64,000 nt of DNA from Alcaligenes parafaecalis. Lineage in GTDB: Bacteria > Pseudomonadota > Gammaproteobacteria > Burkholderiales > Burkholderiaceae_B. Shown one piece after another: positions 44,099 through 51,060 of the stretch. Each line of letters begins with the position of its first letter. The first letter of the stretch is position 1. The DNA is taken from the NCBI RefSeq assembly GCF_026344135.1, contig NZ_JAPKNA010000001.1:1054001-1118000 (forward strand), written 5' to 3'. Under the pieces are notes generated by a model, which saw nothing but the letters and a program-made list of their open reading frames with translations, was not told the DNA's origin and did no database searches. The translations under genes were made by a program, and so were the position numbers.

Positions 44099-45079
44099 TT
44101 ACGCCAGGTCACAGATCAAACCTTGCTGACTCAATAGCGCCCTTAAAGGCTGCACATCCCACGAAGACTTCCAGGCAATCACGATGCGCTCTCCTGGCAC
44201 CCAGGCGCGGCACAGAGGAGCCCAAAAATCCGGGTTCAACAAGGTCTCTTGCAAAACCACACCGGCCTGATCCAGAGCCATCAAACGAGCATCACGGCGA
44301 GCCTTTTCCAGAATTCCGGGCAAGATCAATGGCAGGTACAAGACCCAGTCGGCTTGATTCAGTTTACGCAGGGCACGCAGCGTCAGCAGGTCCACTGCTT
44401 CCAGATCTGCAATCGGCAAGATAGTGACCTGAATATGCTGTTGAGGTGTTTCGGTCTTTAAGGCTGCTTCAAAGAGCTCTGATGCTTCGACGGATTTTCC
44501 CTGCGCCAACAGATCAGGAATAGCGCTATCGAGCACGTAGTCAAAGAAATGACGACGAGTATGGACCTCAGGGAACGCCTGTTTGATCTCTGAGCGGCGG
44601 CGTGCCAGCAAACCGGCCAACTCCCCTACCGACTCTGGAAGCTCACTTTCTATCCACTCGCGAACGCGTCGTGCCAGAACGGGGGCTGAGCCAGCGGAGG
44701 AAACCGCAATCATCAAGGGGGAACGGTCGACCATGGCAGGCACCTGAACGGTAGACAACTGCCCGTCATCAACCACATTACAGGGCAGGCGCAAGGCATC
44801 GGCGGCCTGTGCCACGATGCGGTTGATCTCCCGCCGTCCAGTGGCCGCCACAACCAGCCAGGCCTCGCGTATATGCTCGGCTACAAACGTGGTGAACAGA
44901 CTGCTCAGTGCCCCCGCCTGAGCACTGGCCCGCAGCCAGGAAGTCTGCTCCGGAGCGACAACCGTGACTCGTGCGCCTGCCCGTAGCAAGAGCCGAACTT
45001 TACGTTCTGCGACTGTACCGCCACCCACGACAACAACCACCTTGCCGGTCAGATTGAAGAACAAAGGAAACACATTCAT
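44099..45079 (-). CDS. CysG/Met8-like precorrin-2 dehydrogenase/ferrochelatase with degenerate C-terminus
   Basis: A 326-residue protein. Residues 1-115 form a Rossmann NAD-binding domain (VVVVGGGTVAERKVRLLLRAGA), and about 115-215 is the dimerisation and ferrochelatase region (DRSPLMIAVSSAGSAPVLARRVREWIE). This is the CysG N-terminal half, which oxidises precorrin-2 to sirohydrochlorin and inserts iron to make siroheme. After residue 215 about 110 residues remain that still echo a SUMT domain (EAVDLLTLRALRKLNQADWVLY...) but lack its GxGPGDP and GGDPFxFGRG motifs. So the methyltransferase part is truncated and inactive. With NirE it would supply siroheme for heme d1. AGGA lies about 10 bases before the ATG. 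Confidence 0.9.
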   Translation of the reverse strand: MNVFPLFFNLTGKVVVVVGGGTVAERKVRLLLRAGARVTVVAPEQTSWLRASAQAGALSSLFTTFVAEHIREAWLVVAATGRREINRIVAQAADALRLPCNVVDDGQLSTVQVPAMVDRSPLMIAVSSAGSAPVLARRVREWIESELPESVGELAGLLARRRSEIKQAFPEVHTRRHFFDYVLDSAIPDLLAQGKSVEASELFEAALKTETPQQHIQVTILPIADLEAVDLLTLRALRKLNQADWVLYLPLILPGILEKARRDARLMALDQAGVVLQETLLNPDFWAPLCRAWVPGERIVIAWKSSWDVQPLRALLSQQGLICDLA

Positions 45080-45127
45080 TGCGCAACATCCTTAAGGCGC
45101 CAGTGAAGACTGGCGCCCGGTTCATAC

Positions 45128-45472
45128 TTACTTCAGACTGGAAAAATAGCCAGCCAGTTCATTCACCATTTCCGGGCTCAGGGGTTCGGCCATCGGGCTC
45201 ATGATGGGGTCATTGCGCTCCCGCGATTTGAACTGCTGCAGTTGCTTGACCAGATACTCCACTTTCTGCCCAGCCAGGTTGGGATACATGCCCTCTGTAC
45301 TGACACCCTCAAGACCATGACAAGAGGCACACAAAGGCAACATGGAAGAAGCCTGAGCAGACAACTGTGACTGCCCGTGCGAGCCTTGCAAGCCGACTGG
45401 CTTATCTGCCGCCCACACCACACTGGAACCCAAGAGGCTTATCAGTGCCACACCCATAAAAAGCTGTTTCAT
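45128..45472 (-). CDS. Small c-type cytochrome next to nirS
   Basis: A 114-residue periplasmic monoheme cytochrome c with signal peptide (core ALISLLGSSVVWA). Heme is bound by CASCHG (Cys48, Cys51, His52), and the sixth ligand is probably the Met in PIMSPMAEPLSPE. The arrangement resembles class I c-type cytochromes (c5/c4-like) that feed nitrite reductase. The start at 45472 has AGGAA 6 bases upstream. It lies 13 bases after nirS and is probably an electron donor to it. Confidence 0.9.
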   Translation of the reverse strand: MKQLFMGVALISLLGSSVVWAADKPVGLQGSHGQSQLSAQASSMLPLCASCHGLEGVSTEGMYPNLAGQKVEYLVKQLQQFKSRERNDPIMSPMAEPLSPEMVNELAGYFSSLK

Positions 45473-45485
45473 GACGTTCCTTTGC

Positions 45486-47045
45486 TTAGAATTTTTGGGT
45501 TTCAGGCTGACCAATGGTGAGCCAGCGAGTACGAGCGCGAGAGAAAATGCCGGATGGGCTTTCCATCTTGTGCTCGGCTACCAATTCCAGGCTGCGACTG
45601 TCGTAAATCTTCAGGCGATCTCCCCAGTAGCCCGAACTGACATACAGGTAGTCGCCCGTGCGGTTGTAGTTGGGGAAGAATGCATGGCCACCCACATCCA
45701 GGGTCTTGACGACAGACAAGGTGTTTTTGTCGATCAGTTGAATCCAGGAAGCGCGCTTGTCCTTATCGATAATGTCTACTGCTACATAAGGCGCGTTGGG
45801 GTGGGCGGCGGGAGACTCGGTGGCCCCGGCAACCGGGATCTGCTTCACGACAGAGAAGTCTTTGGTATCCCAGGCAGTGACCACAGAACCCAGCTTGCAG
45901 GTGCCCATATTGGTGCCGAAGGCCAGCATGCGGCCGTTCACTTCCGTGACAGCACCCGAACCAGCGTGGGGCTGACAGCCAGCCGGTATGTCACGCACCA
46001 CCTTGTCGTCCTTCAAGTCGATGGCCACATATTTGTTGTCATCGTAAGAAGCGACCATGGAGTAGCGACCATCCGGTGTCAGGAAGGTGTCGTGCAACAT
46101 GCGTCCAACCTTGGTCAGCTTGGTGACGGGCATATCCGGTTTGTCCGGGTCAATAATCCAGATCTGCCCAGCTTGGCGCAGGGTCAGCGCAAACTTGTTA
46201 TTGACGCGGCTACCGATAATGGGACCACCAGCAGATTTGATGAAATTGCCATCCGGGTCCTCGCCCTCCAGAGCCAGATATTTCACCGGCTCCAGCGTGT
46301 CGGCTTTCAGGATGACCATGCTATTGGGCACAAAGGAACTCAGTGCCAGCCACTTGCCATCCTTGGAGAGTGCGATACCCGTCCCCGTCAGCCCCACCTT
46401 GGCCTGACGCACAATCTGCAAGGTGTACAGGTCGATTTTGTAGACATGACCATCGTCGCTTTTCAGATAACCCCAGCGCTCCTGACTAGGACTGAATTCC
46501 ATGATGTGCGGCGCGCCAATAGTGGCAATTTCACCCACCTTCTGGTTGTTCTTGCCATTGATGAATACGGCACGGGCCTGATTGGAACCATCGCCACGGC
46601 CGTAGCGTCCACGGGCCATGATAACCATCAGATCGTAGACAGAATCGATCTCGTAATTGGGCTTGCTGGGCAAGGTGGATTCGTCTACCAGGACTTTCAC
46701 ACTGGCACGAATTTCATCCATATCCCAGCTACGCTCCGGCACGGGCTCGTTTTTGATCATCTTGGCCAGCGCGCGGATGTCCTCGTCGGGCAGGCGGCCG
46801 ACAAAAGGCGGCATCAAGGTATCCGGGATTCCGGTCATGATGGTGCCGCGCAAGGCAATCTCACTTTGAACCAGGCGATCACTGTGCAAACCCGGTGCGA
46901 TATACCCTCCCCGGTCGGCTGCGTGACACACGGCACAGTTTTGCTGAAACAAATTATCTACCCGCACTTGCTCTTCCGTCGGGGCTGCCAGGGCAGCACT
47001 GACGGTGGTAGACAGGAAGGCGAGGGTCATCATTTTTCTATACAT
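45486..47045 (-). CDS. nirS: Cytochrome cd1 nitrite reductase
   Basis: A 519-residue periplasmic enzyme reducing nitrite to nitric oxide in denitrification. A signal peptide ends near SAALA. The cytochrome c domain has CAVCH (Cys37, Cys40, His41), and the eight-bladed d1 propeller follows (VGEIATIGAPHIMEFSPSQERWGY, SYDDNKYVAIDLKDDKVVRD, GGHAFFPNYNRTGDYLYVS). The start at 47045 has GGAGG 7 bases upstream; the frame is open further but without support. Heme d1 comes from the convergent operon at 38.4-43.9 kb. Confidence 0.95.
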   Translation of the reverse strand: MYRKMMTLAFLSTTVSAALAAPTEEQVRVDNLFQQNCAVCHAADRGGYIAPGLHSDRLVQSEIALRGTIMTGIPDTLMPPFVGRLPDEDIRALAKMIKNEPVPERSWDMDEIRASVKVLVDESTLPSKPNYEIDSVYDLMVIMARGRYGRGDGSNQARAVFINGKNNQKVGEIATIGAPHIMEFSPSQERWGYLKSDDGHVYKIDLYTLQIVRQAKVGLTGTGIALSKDGKWLALSSFVPNSMVILKADTLEPVKYLALEGEDPDGNFIKSAGGPIIGSRVNNKFALTLRQAGQIWIIDPDKPDMPVTKLTKVGRMLHDTFLTPDGRYSMVASYDDNKYVAIDLKDDKVVRDIPAGCQPHAGSGAVTEVNGRMLAFGTNMGTCKLGSVVTAWDTKDFSVVKQIPVAGATESPAAHPNAPYVAVDIIDKDKRASWIQLIDKNTLSVVKTLDVGGHAFFPNYNRTGDYLYVSSGYWGDRLKIYDSRSLELVAEHKMESPSGIFSRARTRWLTIGQPETQKF

Positions 47046-47364
47046 TCCATTACCTCCAACAATTGCCTTGCTAAAGGGCAAGACCACACAAACTATAACG
47101 ATTGTTATTTTTTGTTGAGAAGGTATGGATACTGACTACTGAATGGGGATGGTTTATTTATATCGTAATGACAGGAAATTAAATACTCTTTCATAGATAA
47201 AAACATCCATGACAGGCACTCAGTGGGCAGATCAAGAAGTGAGATAAATTTATCACGAACGAATAATCACTTTGACCCAACTCAAGTTAAAACCAAGGTG
47301 TGCTGCCTATAGTGGCCCGGCTTGGCTCGCCCTTGATGGTTCTGATTATTTTTCTGGTCCCGCC
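47046..47364. other. Intergenic region between nirS and the MocR gene
   Basis: 319 bp between divergent genes. It contains the palindrome GATAAATTTATC (47243-47254) and an FNR-like TTGAC-CCAA-CTCAA (47272-47285). The MocR frame is open from TTG 47272, so the right part could be coding if that start is used. Confidence 0.5.
47272..47285. promoter_or_regulatory. Weak FNR/Dnr-like site upstream of nirS
   Basis: TTGAC-CCAA-CTCAA matches 8 of 10 defined bases of TTGAT-N4-ATCAA. It is 227 bases from the nirS start, which is far but possible with a long leader. It is the best such match in the region. Confidence 0.35.
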
Positions 47365-48837
47365 ATGTTTTCTTTACCGATTACGCTTTCCCATACTCAC
47401 AGCCCACCGTACAAACGACAAATTGCGCGTCAAATCGAAACCCTGATCTGTTCGGGGCGTTTGCAAGAAGGCAACCGTCTGCCCTCAATTAATCGAATGG
47501 CGTCTTTGCTTCAGGTTTCCAAGAACACCATCATGGGTGCCTATGATTTGCTGATCGACTCCAATCTGATTCATAGCGAACCCAGCCGTGGTTTCTTTGT
47601 GGCTAAGCCAACCCGCCATGGACGCAGCCGTCTGGCACCGGACTTTGTTCTGGAGACCGCCCATTGCTCGCGTAACCTGCGCACCAGCACGGCCCAGGCC
47701 AGCGGCGTGCATGTGCCCGCTGCCAGCGTGCCCGTTCGGTTTGATTTCAAGATTGGCCGCCCTTCGGTCCATGCTTTTCCACTGCGCCAGTTTATTTATC
47801 TGTCCAATCAACTGCTGCGCTATGCGGGTTCGGCTATGGCGGACTACCCGCCGCCTGAAGGCTTATGGGGCCTGCGTCTGCAAATTGCAGACTATCTGGC
47901 AGCCAGCAAGGGAATACTGGCCGACCCGGACCACATCCTCATCACCGCCGGGACTCAGGAATCCCTAAGCCTGATCGCCGCCCACTTTCTGGATGAAAGT
48001 AGCTGTGCCGTGCATGAATCCCCCGGCTATAACGGCTTCAGTCATTTACTGGCTCGTCATCGTGCGCAAGGCCTTCCCGTGCCAGTGGATCAACACGGTT
48101 TGCGTACTGATTTACTGCCCAGGCAGGCGGTGCAACTGGCTTTTGTGACGCCCTCGCATCAGTACCCCTTGGGGCACACCTTGTCGGTGGCGCGCAGGCA
48201 GGAACTGCTGGCCTGGGCCAGCAACAGTGGCGCCTTGATTATCGAGGACGATTATGACGGGGACTTCTGTTATGGCCCGGCCTTGCCCGCGCCACTCAAG
48301 GCCATGAGCCCGGGACAGGTGATTTATTTAGGCTCGTTTTCCAAGACCCTGGGGCCGGGTTTGCGGCTGGGCTATATGGTCTGTCCACCTAGCCTGAGCC
48401 AGGACTTCATTGCCCGCAAAGCCCTGCTCAATAACGGTTCGCCCTGGCTGACCCAAGCGGTTTTAGCCCGTTTTTTTGATGAATATGACTATTCCCGGCA
48501 CCTGCAATACTTGCGCCGTCGCTATCTGGAACAGCGCAATACGGTGCTGCAAGGCTTGAAAAAAGTGTGGGGGAATACAGGAACGGTCAGCGGGCAAAAT
48601 GCCGGCATGCATCTGGCTTTTTGCCTGCCTCCGCATAGTCCAAATGCCGATCAGGTGGCCGAGCGCGCATTGCGATACGGCATCCGGCTCTATCCCTTGT
48701 CGCAAGCGGCCAGCCAGGAAGCTGACGACACTAACCCACGTCATCTGCTGTTTGGCTATGCCAATCTGGAATCCAGGGAGCTGCAACTGGCCATGCAGCA
48801 TCTAGCCTTGATTCAGCCCAGGCTGAACCATGACTAG
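47365..48837 (+). CDS. MocR/PdxR-type regulator (GntR helix-turn-helix plus aminotransferase fold)
   Basis: A protein of about 490 residues. The N-terminal winged helix is of GntR type (PPYKRQIARQIETLICSGRLQEG, LLQVSKNTIMGAYDLLID). The C-terminal part is an aspartate aminotransferase-like PLP domain (SAMADYPPPEGLWGLRLQIADY, IIEDDYDGDF, and the Schiff-base lysine in GSFSKTLGPGLRLGYM). MocR regulators sense pyridoxal phosphate or amino acids. The start ATG 47365 lacks a strong ribosome site; a longer TTG start at 47272 is possible. Divergent from nirS. Confidence 0.85.
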   Translation: MFSLPITLSHTHSPPYKRQIARQIETLICSGRLQEGNRLPSINRMASLLQVSKNTIMGAYDLLIDSNLIHSEPSRGFFVAKPTRHGRSRLAPDFVLETAHCSRNLRTSTAQASGVHVPAASVPVRFDFKIGRPSVHAFPLRQFIYLSNQLLRYAGSAMADYPPPEGLWGLRLQIADYLAASKGILADPDHILITAGTQESLSLIAAHFLDESSCAVHESPGYNGFSHLLARHRAQGLPVPVDQHGLRTDLLPRQAVQLAFVTPSHQYPLGHTLSVARRQELLAWASNSGALIIEDDYDGDFCYGPALPAPLKAMSPGQVIYLGSFSKTLGPGLRLGYMVCPPSLSQDFIARKALLNNGSPWLTQAVLARFFDEYDYSRHLQYLRRRYLEQRNTVLQGLKKVWGNTGTVSGQNAGMHLAFCLPPHSPNADQVAERALRYGIRLYPLSQAASQEADDTNPRHLLFGYANLESRELQLAMQHLALIQPRLNHD

Positions 48838-48850
48838 ATACATGAGGGAC

Positions 48851-50104
48851 TTAGGACTGGGCCAGGGCCTGATCGAAGTCTCTGGTCAGATCAATGATCT
48901 CTTCGATACCCACGGAGATACGAAGCTGATTGTCGGCAATACCCATCAGCGCGCGCTGCTCGGCACCCATCTCGTGATAGATGGTATGCGCAACGGGCAG
49001 CACCAGACTGCGGTTATCACCCAGGTGCGTAGCCAGTACAAAGACTTTCAGACGGTTCAGGAAATCGAAGATTTCAATCCCCTCTTCCAGCACCACGCTC
49101 ATCAGGCCACCGAAACGATTGCCGAACAGCTCAGCCGTACGCTCATGCTGAGGGTGCTCTTCCAGGCCGGGATACTGCACGTGTTTCACCTGGGGGTGAG
49201 CCTTCAAATGGCGTGCCAGAGCCAAGGCGTTGGAACAGATACGCTCCATGCGCAACGGCAAGGTTTCCGAGCCTACGGCCAGACGGTGAGCCACATCAGA
49301 CGACAAAGTGCCACCCATATCACGCAAGCCCTTCTTGCGGATCTGCACCAGGCCCCAGTTTTGCGTATTGCCGGTGCGATACACCTCGGCAATATTGGGG
49401 TAGTGGCTCCAGTCAAACAGACCCGTGTCCGTCACCATGCCACCCAAGGCATTACCGTGACCACCGATGTGTTTGGACAGCGAATTCACCACCAGAGAGG
49501 CCTTGAATTCACGGCCAGGCGACAAGTACGGCGAGGACAAGGTGCCATCGACCACATACAGCAGACCTTCGTCCTGACACCACTGCCCCACCCCTTTCAG
49601 GTCCGCCACTTGCGTGCCCGGATTGGCAATGGTTTCAACAAAGACCATACGGGTATTGGGCTGGCGGGCTGCCTGAACCTGGGCCAGGTCGGTGGCATCG
49701 ACCAGGGTAGTTTGCACACCCAGATCACGCAAAGTACCCAGCAAACTATTGGTATTGCCAAACAGGTATTTGCTGGCAATCAAGTGATCGCCTTGGCGCA
49801 GCAAGGTAAACAGGGTGGCGCTCAAGGCTGCCATGCCGGTTGCGAAGCTGACACTGCCCACACCTTTTTCCATGCGCGTAATCTTGGCTTCCAGCGCTGC
49901 CGTCGTCGGCGTGCCCTGGCGAGAATAGGTAAAGCCGGACTTGCCCTGGAAGACTGCTGCCAGCTCACGCGCATCCTGAAAACCGAACTCGGTCGAGGGG
50001 TGCAGTGGCTGATGAATAGCGCCATGCTGCGTGCCCAAGCGACGGTCAGAGTGCAAGGTAGAGGTAATAAAGCCGTTTTCTTCCATGATCGTTTCAAAGC
50101 CCAT
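48851..50104 (-). CDS. Cystathionine gamma-synthase family PLP enzyme
   Basis: A trans-sulfuration PLP enzyme of about 417 residues. The Schiff-base lysine lies in NSLSKHIGGHGNALGG near 207. TYSRQGTPTTAALEAKI and FATGMAALSA (PLP phosphate cup) are conserved. It could be an O-succinyl- or O-acetylhomoserine sulfhydrylase, cystathionine gamma-synthase or methionine gamma-lyase; the lysine context differs from classic MetB (SATKY), so the exact reaction is open. Starts at 50104 and 50086 (ATG) and 50128 (GTG) are all possible. The gene follows a leader with two hairpins. Confidence 0.85.
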   Translation of the reverse strand: MGFETIMEENGFITSTLHSDRRLGTQHGAIHQPLHPSTEFGFQDARELAAVFQGKSGFTYSRQGTPTTAALEAKITRMEKGVGSVSFATGMAALSATLFTLLRQGDHLIASKYLFGNTNSLLGTLRDLGVQTTLVDATDLAQVQAARQPNTRMVFVETIANPGTQVADLKGVGQWCQDEGLLYVVDGTLSSPYLSPGREFKASLVVNSLSKHIGGHGNALGGMVTDTGLFDWSHYPNIAEVYRTGNTQNWGLVQIRKKGLRDMGGTLSSDVAHRLAVGSETLPLRMERICSNALALARHLKAHPQVKHVQYPGLEEHPQHERTAELFGNRFGGLMSVVLEEGIEIFDFLNRLKVFVLATHLGDNRSLVLPVAHTIYHEMGAEQRALMGIADNQLRISVGIEEIIDLTRDFDQALAQS

Positions 50105-50118
50105 ATTGCGTGTACACA

Positions 50119-50153
50119 CCGTCAGCACTAACTGGGTTTTGCCCGGCTGACGG
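50119..50153 (-). promoter_or_regulatory. Leader hairpin at the start of the PLP enzyme gene
   Basis: An 8-bp perfect stem CCGTCAGC/GCTGACGG encloses a GGGCAAAACCC mini-hairpin. It lies 14 bases before ATG 50104 and includes the alternative GTG. Could affect translation start. No known riboswitch consensus was recognised. Confidence 0.5.
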
Positions 50154-50177
50154 CCAATTACCTATTATCTGGTGAAG

Positions 50178-50196
50178 CGGCGGATAAAACCCGCCG
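50178..50196. promoter_or_regulatory. GC-rich hairpin near the transcription start of the PLP enzyme gene
   Basis: CGGCGG pairs with CCGCCG around a 7-base loop. On the plus strand six T follow, as in an intrinsic terminator. On the minus strand it falls at the 5' end of the predicted mRNA leader. Confidence 0.55.
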
Positions 50197-50199
50197 TTT

Positions 50200-50228
50200 T
50201 TTATACAAATCAGTAATTAAGTCAGTAA
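50200..50228 (-). promoter_or_regulatory. Sigma70-like promoter of the PLP enzyme gene
   Basis: Read on the minus strand, -35 TTACTG and -10 TATAAA are separated by 17 bases, about 100 bases before the start codon. The predicted transcript would begin just at the GC-rich leader hairpin. Confidence 0.5.
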
Positions 50229-50244
50229 CAAAACTTAAAAGAAA

Positions 50245-50991
50245 TTAAGGCTGGCTACGCTGACGCAGGGTTTCGTACAAACAAACTGCGCTGGCAACAC
50301 TGACGTTCAGGCTTTCTACTGCACCCATCATGGGGATGGAAACCAGCTCATCGCAGGTTTCACGGGTCAGGCGACGCATGCCCTCTCCCTCGGCACCCAT
50401 TACCCAGGCCATGGGGCGGCGCGCATCAACCTGATGGAAGGTGTGCGTTGCCTGATCGCTGGTGCCCACCAGCCAGACATCACGCTCGCGCAACATGCGC
50501 ATAGTGCGGGCCAGATTCGTCACCGTAATATAAGGCGTGGATTCAGCACCGCCACATGCGACACGGGATACCGTGGCATTCAAGCCCACGGCACGGTCGC
50601 GTGGAGCAATCACTGCATGAGCACCAGCCGCATTGGCGCTACGCAAACATGCACCCAGGTTATGAGGGTCAGTCACGCCGTCCAGAATCAGCAGGAAAGG
50701 AACCTGACCGGCCTCTTCCAAATCATCCAGCAACTCGTTGACATCGACTGCCAGCTCTTGCTCCAGCGCCAAGGCCACCACACCCTGGTGACGCGTTCCT
50801 TTGGCCAGACCATCCAGGCGCTCGACCGGCACGGCCATGACTTTCAGACCAGCCTGCTCTACCTGTTCGATAAAGGCCAGCATACGTTTATCGCGCCGGG
50901 TCTGATCCACATAAACTTCGCGCACCGTAGCAGCGCTATAACGAACTCGGGCAATAACGGCATGAAAACCGGCCAAAACCTGCTGAGCCAT
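50245..50991 (-). CDS. rlmB: 23S rRNA (guanosine(2251)-2'-O)-methyltransferase
   Basis: A 248-residue SpoU/TrmH-family methyltransferase acting on G2251 of the ribosomal P loop. An N-terminal substrate-binding domain (about 1-75) precedes the knotted catalytic domain. Motifs are LILDGVTDPHNLGACLRSANAAGAHAVI, WVMGAEGEGMRRL near 195 and SIPMMGAVESLNVSVASAVCLYE. AAGGA lies 5 bases before the ATG at 50991; a longer frame to 51036 overlaps the rnr terminator. Located after rnr as in many proteobacteria. Confidence 0.94.
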   Translation of the reverse strand: MAQQVLAGFHAVIARVRYSAATVREVYVDQTRRDKRMLAFIEQVEQAGLKVMAVPVERLDGLAKGTRHQGVVALALEQELAVDVNELLDDLEEAGQVPFLLILDGVTDPHNLGACLRSANAAGAHAVIAPRDRAVGLNATVSRVACGGAESTPYITVTNLARTMRMLRERDVWLVGTSDQATHTFHQVDARRPMAWVMGAEGEGMRRLTRETCDELVSIPMMGAVESLNVSVASAVCLYETLRQRSQP

Positions 50992-51025
50992 AACAATCCT
51001 TGGGGGAAATAAGAGCAAATAAAGA

Positions 51026-51048
51026 AAGCCGGGCAAAAAGCCCGGCTT
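51026..51048 (-). terminator. Terminator after rnr
   Basis: A 9-bp perfect stem (AAGCCGGGC and complement) with a 5-base loop continues into TCTTTATTT on the minus strand, 13 bases after the rnr stop. Some read-through into rlmB would be expected. Confidence 0.75.
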
Positions 51049-51060
51049 GGCATTGTACGC

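Noticed and set aside
44099..45079. Full-length siroheme synthase CysG
   Set aside because: The protein is 326 residues instead of about 460 and lacks the SUMT motifs, so only the dehydrogenase/ferrochelatase half is supported.
45471..47135. 554-codon plus-strand frame across nirS
   Set aside because: Antisense shadow of nirS, with no domain and no start signal.
50178..50205. Plus-strand terminator as the end of a plus-strand gene
   Set aside because: No plus-strand gene lies before it; the hairpin overlaps the promoter and leader of the minus-strand gene.
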